From positions 62,846,718-62,910,717 of the forward strand of contig NC_073745.1 of the NCBI RefSeq assembly GCF_029784135.1: a stretch of 64,000 nucleotides of DNA, read 5' to 3'. The position numbers were made by a program, and so were the translations under genes. Origin of the DNA: Toxorhynchites rutilus septentrionalis (taxonomy: Eukaryota > Arthropoda > Insecta > Diptera > Culicidae). The first letter of the stretch is position 1. Each line of letters starts with the position of its first letter. The notes under the pieces were generated by a model. It saw only the letters and a list, made by a program, of their open reading frames with translations, had not been told where the DNA came from and searched no databases. This document shows, in pieces, positions 1 to 10,700 of this stretch.

Positions 1-514
1 GATGATCGACATATCAAATTAAAGCCAATAAGCTTCTTTGAAAAAAACCTTGTACTTGCCAAACATTTGGATTTTGTTTTCGTAATGATTGATTGTATTT
101 TTTTTATAGTTTACTCGGTTAAAGATAGAGGGCGCTTTCTTGAAAACTGAGTTTTTTTACATAACATATCCAAAAATCAGAGTTTTTTTCGACTAGAGTA
201 GATTTATTCAACTAAAATTTAATTACCGCAAATGTAACGTTTTTGCAAGCTCATTGGTTCCAATTTCATATGTCGATCGTTCGAACCGGTCAAGTAGTTC
301 GAAAGTTATGAGTTTTTAAAATGTCATTTTTGGATGAAAAGGGAAAAAATATTTTTCGGACCATCGGTTAACTTTGAAAAATCATTAACCCAAAAAAAAA
401 TACGCCTCTCTGATTCTCGGATATTTTATGTAAAAAAATGGTAGAAAAATTATTGAACAATTAAGCCCCTTCTATCTTTAAACGAGTTAATTATAAAAAA
501 ACAAATACAATCAA

Positions 515-2264
515 CAATGGTAGCAAAGGAAGAGTCTCGAAGTCTTGGCAGGAGTACCCCCGCTTACTCTTCGGTTCACAGAATTATCCTCCAGATTTCT
601 CATCCGTTGCAAGATCATGAATCCATTGGTGATTGATAACTTCGAAAATCTACTCCAACTGACTCCTCAGTCAAGTTTTATGTCTTTATACCATGAGTAC
701 CTTACCCACGACGTGCACCCTTCACCAGGCATCTCCAACCAAGTTTGCTTCCCATACTTCTGCAATTCCTCTGTCATTTTTGATCTGTCCATGCGACAAA
801 AAATCCATGGAATACCAGATCACCTATGCTCCAATGTTATTCCGTCGATATTTTCGGAAAAATATGGGAAAGTTGGATCTGATAAAATGTTCTTTACTGA
901 CGGTTCATTCATAAACGGGTCCACTGGCTTCGGCATCTTCAATGAAAATTCCAGTGCCTCTTTCAAACTCAAAGATCCTTGTTCCGTGTATGTCGCTGAA
1001 CTGGGTGCGATATATTACGCATTAGGGATCATTGAAACATTGCCCATCGACCACTATTTTATTTTTTCAGACAGTCTCAGCTCAATAGAGGCAATCCGCT
1101 CAATGAAAGTTGATAAATGCTCATCTTATTTCCTAACAAGAATAAGACAACTATTGAGTGTTTTGGTCGAAAAATTATTCAAGATTACCTTAGCATGGGT
1201 TCCCTCTCATTGCTCGATACCGGGGAATGAGAAAGCGGACTCGCTAGCTAAGGTGGGCGCTTTAGAAGGCACACTTTTTGAAAGGCAAATTGCTTATAAT
1301 GAATTTTTCCACATTCCTCGTCAGTATACGCTCGTAAGTTGGCAGCGCATGTGGAGTGGTGATGAGTTCGGTCGTTGGTTACACACGATTATCCCTAAGG
1401 TCTCGACGAGTGCATGGTTCAAGGGATTGAATGTAGGTCGTGATTTCATTCGCGTGATATCTCGGCTTATGTGCAATCACAACAACCTAAACGCGCATCT
1501 CTATCGCATTGGGCTCGCAGCAAACAATCTTTGTGATTGTGGCGATGGCTACCACGACATCGAGCATGTTGTCTGGTCGTGTATCCGGTTCCATGCTGCT
1601 CGCTCTCAGCTCTCTAGAGCACTGAGAGCACAAGGCAGACAATCGGATATCCCCGTCCGGGATATCTTAGGTAGCCGGGATCCTGATCTTCTGCTTCATC
1701 TATACCTGTTCCTCAGAAACGCCGATGTCAACGTTTAATGATGTTTCCTTCGTTGTGTCCCCGTTTCATATCCCTCCTATCCGATCGATAAACTTTTACT
1801 TAGTCGCGGCAATACATACACACACTCTTTACAGATGCACGGGCCGAAGGTTGTGCAGTCCACTGATTATTCAACAAGAGCCAAAGATTGTACCGCTCAT
1901 GACAACTCTACACGAGCTGATGATTGCGCCGCCATTCTATCCTGGATTCCTTGAGTCGAGAAAGACGCACCACGCTAGATATGGGGTACAGACTAGGGGG
2001 GCGTTGCTGATCAATGGTCAGCTGCATCCCAATAGGAAGTATCCCGTGTCGGGCACACGTACAGAGCATCGAAGACTGCGACATACCAATTATGAGAACA
2101 CTTGTAATACTAACCTCGAGTCAACCGCGAGTAATCGGTTACATATTACTAACATAGTCTAAGCAAACATTGTCAAAATATTGAACTCCCGGCCCCGTTA
2201 GGCTGACGCCATATGAGCCTTAATAAAATATATATTTTGGATAAAAAAAAAAAAAAAAAAAAAA
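515..2264 (+). mobile_element. 5'-truncated non-LTR retrotransposon with poly(A) tail and TSD
   Basis: A 1.75-kb insertion flanked by the 12-bp direct repeat AAATACAATCAA at 503-514 and 2265-2276, an exact target-site duplication. It contains only the 3' end of ORF2 (RNase H and the region after it), a 3'UTR of about 500 bp, and a poly(A) run at about 2242-2264. The 5' truncation and poly(A) are what target-primed reverse transcription leaves. The 3' part (from about 1735) matches the end of the LINE piece at 11627-12045, and the family resembles the larger element at the right edge of the window. Confidence 0.8.
545..1738 (+). CDS. Partial LINE ORF2: RNase H domain and C-terminus
   Basis: A reading frame of about 390 codons encodes the C-terminal third of a non-LTR retrotransposon ORF2 polyprotein. 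The RNase H fold is recognisable by its catalytic acids in order: Asp in FFTDGS, Glu in VAELGAIYYAL, Asp in IFSDSLSS and the final Asp in PGNEKADSLAK, preceded by WVPSHC. Downstream comes a Cys/His motif (CDCGDGYHDIEHVVWSC) typical of the C-terminus of RNase H-bearing LINEs of the I/LOA/R1 group. Reverse transcriptase and endonuclease are missing because the insertion is 5'-truncated. The frame opens just inside the insertion, and the first codon shown is not an AUG, so this is a non-autonomous relic rather than an expressed gene. The lack of internal stops suggests a fairly young copy. Confidence 0.8.
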   Translation: MAGVPPLTLRFTELSSRFLIRCKIMNPLVIDNFENLLQLTPQSSFMSLYHEYLTHDVHPSPGISNQVCFPYFCNSSVIFDLSMRQKIHGIPDHLCSNVIPSIFSEKYGKVGSDKMFFTDGSFINGSTGFGIFNENSSASFKLKDPCSVYVAELGAIYYALGIIETLPIDHYFIFSDSLSSIEAIRSMKVDKCSSYFLTRIRQLLSVLVEKLFKITLAWVPSHCSIPGNEKADSLAKVGALEGTLFERQIAYNEFFHIPRQYTLVSWQRMWSGDEFGRWLHTIIPKVSTSAWFKGLNVGRDFIRVISRLMCNHNNLNAHLYRIGLAANNLCDCGDGYHDIEHVVWSCIRFHAARSQLSRALRAQGRQSDIPVRDILGSRDPDLLLHLYLFLRNADVNV

Positions 2265-2559
2265 AAATACAATCAATAATTGCGAAAACAAAATCCAATT
2301 TTAGCAAGGGCTACATTTTTTCAAAAAAGAATAGCTCATTGTCTTTAATTTAATATGTAGATCGTTTCAATCAGTTCAGTAGCTCAAAAGTAATGATTTT
2401 TTTAAAAAAGGGGAAAGAAATTAAATTTTCGGACCACTCAAATATGGAAATGGGCACCCTAATGAAAAAATAAAACTATGAGTAGCTTATACGTAATCGC
2501 AAGGCTAACGTAGGACTATCGCTGGCTTAGTAATCATTTGTGTACACTCAGGTTTTTTA

Positions 2560-2665
2560 TGTGGGGGATACATACCTCGTAAAAAATCCGCGTTGATTGG
2601 ACAATCCGCGTTAATTCGAAAATCCGCGTTAATTGCAAAAAAACGCGTAAAAAAAGCTGGGTGTA
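2560..2665. repeat. Short AATCCGCGTTAATT-type tandem motif, MITE end
   Basis: Three near-copies of a ~20-bp unit containing TCCGCGTT(A/G)ATT. A reverse-complement counterpart with the same ACGCGTAAAAAA edge lies at about 54095-54160. Probably the terminus of a dispersed DNA element. Confidence 0.4.
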
Positions 2666-2947
2666 TTGGTAAAACTAGTGACTGAATTTAACAAATTCCG
2701 AATTTGATTGAATTCAACATATTTACTTTGTAGGTAAAGAGTTTGAATAAATCATTGATAGAGTTCGGAATCGACGTTATCGAAGCAAATTGTTATCAAC
2801 AGTGAGCTGAAGACATCGAGGGACATCTTCCACCTAGTCATGAAAAACCGAGCCAATGCACACCACACCAGAGTTGTCAAATGTTTTTCAGTAAAGTCTC
2901 GATTCGGACGAATAAAAGGTCTGGATATATATGAAATATACCTCTTG

Positions 2948-3020
2948 TAATTTTGTTTTATATTTTTTTTATTCTTTATTTGAGAGGTTTTCAACCTCCT
3001 GGGCTGGTTCGCCACGTTAT
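2948..3020 (-). repeat. 3' tail of a dispersed LINE or SINE (minus)
   Basis: Read on the minus strand this is GGCGAACCAGCCCAGGAGGT, then ACCTCTCAAATAAAG, then an A-rich tail: a poly(A)-ended retroposon terminus. The same ~58-bp tail recurs at 22130-22190 in the same orientation. Only the tail is recognisable in both copies. Confidence 0.5.
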
Positions 3021-4914
3021 CGACGGCATTGCTGCAAGGATTCGTTGAGATCAAATTATTGCAAATAAAATAATTACACAAAAGTTGGATAGAGGAACTG
3101 CCCTCTATCTGCGAACCACCTTTCGATCCAAAAGATGCGAAAAGAGTTGGGTCAATATGAAGAGATTATCATACAGCTCCGTTCAGCCGGAAAAGAGGTA
3201 TTTACGTTCAAAACCTTGCACTCGTTTTCGAAACTTTGAACTCACACCCCGGTACAAAAACGCAGTCTTACATCAAAAATTCGGGTCCAATATTTTGCGA
3301 TAACAGGGTGTCGACTTCTTGGAAAAACCTTGAAAATCGGGAAATATCATCAATCTAGAAAAAAATGCAATTCCGCCGATTAGAATTTTGGTTATTGCAG
3401 TAATTAGAAAGTTAATTATTCCAAATATTGTATCTGACTAGTTTGACTTTTTCTAGGTTTTTCAGTATATGTTGTTTGCTTTTGTTTTTGGAGAGGATAT
3501 GTGTAAGGATCTCTATACTATATGGTCTATCTTGTGTGTGGAAACCTCTACGTCGGGAGGGCATTTGTTTTTGAATGTTTTTATGTAAACATGCGTGAGA
3601 AAACGGTTGTGCTATGCGATAAGTTTATGACAAGGAAAACCGAAAGAATAATGCTTTTGCGTCAAATTAATCAAAGTTAATGAAACCAGAACATTGCCAG
3701 AACAAATCGCTTTATTAAAATCGTAATAAAATCGTGAAATTGACCCAAATCAAAATGAAAATGACTCGTTTTGTATTAGTGTTTAAAGATCCGTCAAGAA
3801 AACTTTGAACCATATCAATGAATCCAATATTTTATCTTTTACGACACTTTTCAATCGACGTTCAACTTCATAAAAAATCACAAACAATCTATCGAAAATA
3901 TCGACAGACGTTCAAAAATTTCATCGTTATAGCAAATTAAATGTATCCAAAACTACACCTATAGCACTAGTAGAAACTTTGATTGCTAGTCTGCATCTGG
4001 AATTTTTCTGAAAAATGATTAGAAAATCAGGGAATATGATTCGATGATTTTTTTTTCGGGTTTTGAGTCGCCACCCTGGATAAAAAACCAAACTACCAAT
4101 TTTCACGAAAATCTAAGAACCATCATACTGGTTTGGCATGGAGTGACTGATGAGTAAGGTTAATTGACCCAAAAACTTGTTTCAATAGTTCAAAACTGCT
4201 TCGAAATCAAACTATGGGAATTACAAAAATCAATGAATATGACAACTGCTTAAAAGCCCATTTCAGTAAAGATTTCTCGATGCATGTCGTTGACTGACAG
4301 TAAAAGTTCTCTAAATATTTGGCTCACTTTCTGTTTTGCTACTGTGTTGAACAATATTTTTCGCTACAGAATGCATCTTCAGAACATGCAAGAAACAAAC
4401 TTAATGTAGAGCACACTCAAAGCAGAAGATAAATATTAAGTAGGACGTAAGTCGTCGGTTTTCATAACGTGGAAATTATACGAAATGTTATGTTTTATGC
4501 GTTATTAAATAGACAACAGTAGTGGGGGACATATGTATAATCGCCTGGAGCCGCATTGTGTGTAGAAAGGCGAGAAGGAATAAACTATCTTCACCTGGTC
4601 TACAAAACAACGCAAACCCATCGGTCGTTTTGAGGCCCACTAAAACTTTCGACTAAAGGGTTATTTAATGTTTTTTTTTTCAATTATAGAGTCCTTAAGT
4701 TTGATCAGTTCATTCGTCTTTAGCATTGAAGAAGACCAATTTGAAAAACTTAACTAAACAGCTCGGTCTTGAGTAATACCATTTGGGAAGATTGGGATCG
4801 TTAGTTGGAAGTCTGATAAATAATAACGCGAATAACCTATTTGTGATTTTTTTCCAATCGATCATTCAATTTTCGGCATTTCAATTAATGTTTCCGGGTT
4901 AAAATTAACGCATG
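3021..4914. other. Intergenic DNA with no recognised gene
   Basis: AT-rich sequence without a credible coding region. A phrase at about 3308 (GGTGTCGACTTCT) recurs near 21255 (GGTGTCGACTTCT), pointing to old repeats. Otherwise I see nothing assignable. Confidence 0.4.
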
Positions 4915-5045
4915 GTATTTTTCAGCGTTGAGAGTTGTGTTCTTCGGTGGAAAACGAAAGGTGAAAATTTCTTTCGATGCTATTGCTTTCGCCTCTGTCG
5001 CCACAACACAATAGATTCGGTTCAGATTTTCTGTTGCCGTTCAGC
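4915..5045 (-). repeat. Repeat shared with 27697-27827, upstream of bin3
   Basis: The reverse complement of this block closely matches 27697-27827 (shared blocks AACAGAAAATCTGAACCGAA and CCGAAGAACACAACTCTCA). It lies roughly 780 bp upstream of the bin3 start codon, so it could sit in or near the promoter. The second copy, inside the Spred intron, argues for a dispersed repeat. Confidence 0.55.
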
Positions 5046-5817
5046 GTCTTGTGTTTAGATGTTTAGTTCTGCATTGGAGACGAAATTTTGCTAAGAGATA
5101 CTGAAAAACTATTTAGATTTTCGAAAAGTTCAGCGTTACAGTTTCAGTGTTCTAGACAGCTAGCAATCAACTGTACAAGTCAATGCTTAGAATTAATTTG
5201 ACAATTTACTCAAATTGCTTCGCGTATCGTTCGCGCTGCTTCCTCAGTGAAATCATTCATCGCATTATCGGCCCTTGACATTGCTATCAAATATTTGTAT
5301 CGAAGAGTTTTAATATCAATTTTTTTCAATGTTTGCTCTCGCCGCCAATAATTTCGTAATTCTATATTAACCAATGCGGTCGTGTCTTGGACATCACCCT
5401 TCTTTTCTTGTTTTTTTTGCGACCCACGAAGCCATGAACACGTGTTTGTGAAAAAAGGTTGAATACCGCTGGATTGGACAATAGAGTACGATTTTCCAGC
5501 GTTAAGTTTTGGTAATTTTGTTATTGTCTGAATTTGCGTGAAGTGTTAGTATTTGCCTCTGATTTATTTCAAAAGGCAAACGTTATCTTGAACTGTATGT
5601 CTTCACATATTTTGTTCCATTTGGGCGTTTTTTCTTTCTCCAACCGACACAATTTTGTTACTGATGTCACTTTGTTTTTCATTTACAGATTTTTGAAATC
5701 CATCATTTGTGCTTTGCATGACGCAACGGGTAAGCGCGCAAAACATCTCTCGCGTTCGTTACACTAACAGCAGTGCGATATTTGGGCGGCGGTTTATCTG
5801 AGCGCGCCGGACTATTG
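5046..5817 (+). promoter_or_regulatory. bin3: Probable bin3 promoter and 5'UTR region
   Basis: No protein-coding signal. An arthropod-initiator-like TCAGT occurs near 5245 (CCTCAGTG). Stop codons upstream of 5773 close the bin3 frame. Possible 5'UTR splice signals exist near 5690 (TTTACAG) and 5730 (GTAAGC), but the transcript start cannot be placed by eye. Confidence 0.3.
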
Positions 5818-7746
5818 ATGGAAGACGCAGGAGTAGAGGGAGAAGCAGGTGGTGGTGGAGGAGGTGATGAACAGCAGCAGCATCAACAGCATGCTTTCGC
5901 TGCCGTACGCAATGAAGGCGGGCAACAACAGCCGCAGCCGCCACCGCCACCACTGCCGCCGCGATTGCATGGCAATAAGAAACAGAACAAGCATTTCTCG
6001 CGGCAGCAGAATAAAAACAAAAAGTGGAAACTGAATAAATTCAAGAAAAAGCAACGGGATAACGGTGGGAAGAAAAAGGAACAGCTCAAAGGAGGGCTGG
6101 ATTGTGGGCTGCTGGTTGGAGGAAAATGTGAAGAAAAGCCTCTCCAAACGGCTCCAAACGGAGGAGGAGCAATGGAGTCAAAACAGCAGCAGAGCGGAGG
6201 GAAAAATAAACACTCGAACAAAAACTCCTTGAACAGCTTGATGCAGGTTAGAAATAAGCGTCTACAGGCGGTCGCAAAATTCTTTTTGCCAGATAAACGT
6301 CCCAGAAAGGATTGCATTATCCCGCCGACAAAATTTCTCCTCGGAGGAAACATCTCCGATCCACTGAATTTGAACAGTTTGCAGAACGAGTCGGAAAATG
6401 CCGTCACTCCCAAGTCATCTCCGATCCCCACGCCTCCACATTACAAGAACAAAATAGAGGTAATTATTCCGCCGAACATCAATGATCCGTTGCATCTGTT
6501 GGACCCGGTGGATTCGGTTGAGTACGAGATGCAGCTTTGCTCACCGATGAAGAGAAAACAGCGAGCTCGAAATAAGCGAAAGAGAAAACTAAAATCTGAC
6601 AAAAACAATCAGAGTATCGACAATAGTAGCGTTGGAAACGCCAGTGGGCAGCTGTCCACTAGTCTATCGGAGGCGGAGGGAACCACGGCGGAAGAAGCCC
6701 AATTGTTGGAGGCTCCCGGTTCCACGGCCAAAGAAGTTGATCATCCACTCGAGAGCGGCAGCATAGGCGACAGGGACAAAGCAAGTCGTAATTTGAAGCT
6801 GGATTTGGAGATTTGTCGGAAACGAAGGATTAGCGAGAGCACATGTTGCAGTAATAAGGGTAAAGTGCGCCGCATCGATTCGATGGACAAAATCGTCAGT
6901 CCCGTCATACCTCAGCCAGGTGCTTGGAAACGCGGTCATTGGCCTACGCTACCGGTAGGTGGACGAAATCGTACCAGGACGCAGTCATGCACCTCGAACA
7001 GTGATGAGCCTCCGGCAAAACACGCCGCTCCCACCGAATCAGAGGTAACTGCCGAGGAGGCTAAACCGCCAGTTCCGGCAAAGCAAAAAGACGAATCGGA
7101 ACAGCAAGAGACAGCGTCCAAAAGCGAACAGGGCAGTAAAACTAAGTCTCCTCAAAACGAAACAAATTATCATTATGGAAACTACGATCGATACTACGGG
7201 TATCGAAACTTGAACGAATTCATCGATGTTCGATTGAAAGTATTTCTGCGGAATCCGTATTTGTTTCGAGACAAGGACGTCTTGGATATCGGATGCAATG
7301 TTGGCCTAATGACGATTGCCGTTGCCAAAATGCTGCACACGAAAAGCATTACCGGCGTTGACATCGACAGCAAACTTATCGCCAAGGCTAGAAGAAATCT
7401 GGCGGCCCAGGTGAGAATCCCTCCGCCTGATGATCCTACGATGATTTCAGATGCTATTGTGCGATTGGATCAAGCCGCACAGAATGAGCAGCAGACGCCC
7501 GGGGAGCATTCCAAGAATGCAGTCAAAAGAGGCAAACCACATCCGCGTCGAAAAATCAGCGGCGCTCGTCCAGGTCAAACGAAGCATCATCAGCAGCGGC
7601 ATCAGAGCAACGAAGCTAAAAAGGGCATTTCACAATTTTTCCCCATCTCGTTCCCCCTGTCGCTTGGCAATTGGGGCGCGAAAAAATGTCAACTGGATTT
7701 GATTTCACCGGATAATACGTTCCCGAGTAATGTCATCTTCAAAACG
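5818..7746 (+). CDS. bin3: bin3 coding exon 1
   Basis: 643 codons from the start ATG to FPSNVIFKT, ending at donor GTGAGT (7747). It carries the disordered N-terminus and SAM motif I. A long insert (about residues 525-635) separates motif I from the following strand, as in other Bin3 proteins where this loop is variable. Confidence 0.92.
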
Positions 7747-10700
7747 GTGAGTTTCAGTTAGTTTTTTTTTTTCGATTCATCCAAACATTTATTGCAGAAG
7801 CATCATGTGTAAACTGGACCAATTTGAATTTTTAATTCACAATTCTAACTATGATGATTTTTTTTCCTTTGCGAAACATGGCTTTCTTCAGGCGACGAGC
7901 TGAATTTTCACGATTCCAACATTATTCGCCTCGATTGAAATGACTCGTTTGGGGGCGCACTATTTGGGATGAAATTTTGGTGGGTTATATCTATGATATA
8001 ACCGCAAGGTTGACGTGAGATTACCGTTGGATAACTAATTATTTCTTTGCATTGGTGAAATTTTTGATTGAATGAAACAATTTCCGAATTCAATTGAATT
8101 CAACATATTGGCTGTGTAAGTAAAGAGTCTGAACAATTGCCATTTAAGATCAATTCATACATTGTGATATATTATGTTCCTCGGTAGAAATTAATTTAAT
8201 GACCGTCTTTTGACGGTAAACTACTTCTTTCAGGAAGGATGCCAAATCAGAAAACAGGTCACGTTTTTATGAAATGAAGTTAACGTGATAACTGTTTTCA
8301 CAGCGAACGGATTCTGATGATTTGCACACCAAACGAATTGGAAATTCTCTAAGATTTGTTTGACAATTCCCTAATCCCTAAACGATTTAAATTAATGAAA
8401 ACTGGAAACATTCCTATTTTCCCATACATTTGTTCTGCCGATTTGTGTGCTTCCCGTACCCGTACCGACAATAATCCGGTTCAACATTCGTTTCTGCCCG
8501 TTTTCAACTTATTTGATATAAAAAAGCCATCCACGATTGGAACCCACTCCACTTCTCGTTTGGGGGTCATCGGAGGAACATCGTTGCTGGCGGACATCGA
8601 GCGAGAATGGATTCGTTCCCTGTCGGGAAAGACAAGGGAAGGAGAAGTATGGAGTAGAGTTTCTTTCCACTGATGGAATGGAATAACCACAGTTGCAAGC
8701 GAGTAAGTAAGTACAAATTTCCTCCGACTTGCACTGTGGTCACGCGTATTCTAGAGCTTGCCACTAAGAATGCATTCTAGGCGTGTTATTTGGCATAGAA
8801 ATCTCAACTAAGTACTAATAAAAAATGACGCAAGTAATACTACGTTGAGACGGTGAAGTTCCTTTAGGAACGTCAGTGTCATTTAAGAGAAGAGACCTTT
8901 CATAGAATATGCTTTCAAATCCCAGTAGGATAACTCCACACTTTTTCCACCCGAAACATTGAAATAGACCCCTATATTGAAAGGTTAGATTAGTAGTCTC
9001 ACGTCAAAACAAGGAGATTGTATAATACAATTCCATGGTTCTACGTCGAAAATGCGGTCGTGTCCTGAATACAACCCTTTATAACTTTTTACGATATGAT
9101 GTTTAGAGCTTCCAAAATATTTGAGCGGAAGAATTTTCAAATGATCATTGTAATTTACATTTCCCTCTGAAGTCAATGCATCTCTCAAGTGTACGTACTT
9201 CTCGAAGTGCGAATTAGCTTGATTTGATGAACTTCAGGTACCCAGTTTCGATTTTGACATGCACGCCCAACGCATATTGTTGAATCTATTGACGTTATCG
9301 CAGCGAATGGTTATCAACATTTTGTCTACTCATAAAACGGTATGCGTAGAAATTCAGTGAGCAGAAGATATGAAGGCATATACCAGGCAGACACGAAATA
9401 TAATTAGAAAGCTTCACGAATTTCTTACACTCTAGAATTTTGTCTGTCCAGTTCTAAAAATATTTACACCCAACGATTTTCAACTAGCACAGATTCTTTG
9501 TTCCAACTTATTATCTAATGAATTATAATTCCTCTGATCATTCTCCACTAATCATAAAATATGTCTTTATCTATCTGATTTGAATTTTTTTTTTTTCAAA
9601 TGCTGCTTTCAATTTCTGTTCATTCAGGAATAATCTTGAATACAACCCATTTATACTTAAGAGTTTCTCCTAGCCTTCTTATTTTTCAATGTAGTGCAAC
9701 ATATTTTCGTAGAAAGTTTTCATATATTATAAGAAATTTAGCCTCCTATGTTTAGATTGAATTGATTAGAACACCAATGAAATCATCATTGAATTGATTA
9801 GAACACCAATAACAAAAAATATAGGAGGTTTTGTCCAAGGCACGACCGCATTGTTGACGTAGAACTATAACATTGTTGACGTTGAACTATAACATTGTTG
9901 ACGTAGAACTATAATATTGTTGACGTAGAACTATAACATTGTTGACGTAGAACTCATAACATTCCAGCATGACATTCACGATGGTCTAGCTTGGTATTCC
10001 CCGAAAAATTATTTTGTGCACAACCTTAACGCTTGCTTCGCCATAGCATCAGTTCTATGCATTGATCTAATGTCAAATAAAGCCCTTAGGACGACGGAAA
10101 ACAAGCGATGTTTACTGCTTGGAGTAATGAGGAAGACAGAATATTTACCTCAGCAGAGATTAATAATTAATATTTGTGTTTGGCTCAAAACTAAAAGTCG
10201 CAATGTAGTCATAGCTATCCACAGGCTCTGGTCACCATCTTTCTGAAGGTTTGTGAAGATATCTGAAAAGAATTAGAGAAATCACGCTGAGATGACTTCG
10301 GAAAAAGCTTTGTTTTAGGCGCAATACTTGACCGATTTCGGCAACCTAAACCTGAAAAACCATAGATAGAAATTGTGGAAGAAAAAATGTTGAATTTTGT
10401 GTTATTGAAAATAATGACAAAGAAATAAATATTTTTTGTTCATACTCAAATTACGGCACAAGTTGATAGAAAGACGGGACAATCAAAGAGGGTCGTAAAA
10501 CGGTACTGTCCCGTTCAGAACGGTCAACCCACGGGAACACATTTCGTTGAGAACAAAAGCATTCTCAACTTGCATGTATTTGCAATGCCGATTTTCACGA
10601 TTTGCCGATTGGTTTTAAAGATCGTGTTAGGAAAAACACGTGCTCCCGATTTGCATGTATTTGGAATGCGATTTCCCAGGGACGTTAGTTTTGAAATTTT

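Larger units (their letters stand above)
1..2460. repeat. Fold-back (palindromic) MITE-like element, interrupted by a LINE
   Basis: Bases about 88-180 are the imperfect reverse complement of about 411-514 (shared blocks around CTATCTTTAA and ATACAATCAA). Bases about 10-87 are the reverse complement of about 2265-2360, the continuation of the right arm after the inserted LINE. The loop is roughly 181-410. A stretch around 236-330 also recurs in direct orientation at 2325-2440, so the element may be two overlapping fold-backs. The left end may lie outside the window. No coding capacity is seen in the arms. Confidence 0.6.

Noticed and set aside
5812..6431. Minus-strand ORFs of 111 and 182 codons over bin3 exon 1
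   Set aside because: Shadows of the purine-rich bin3 N-terminal coding sequence on the other strand.
9849..9960. CRISPR-like array
   Set aside because: Units are directly adjacent without spacers; it is a simple tandem repeat in a eukaryotic intron.
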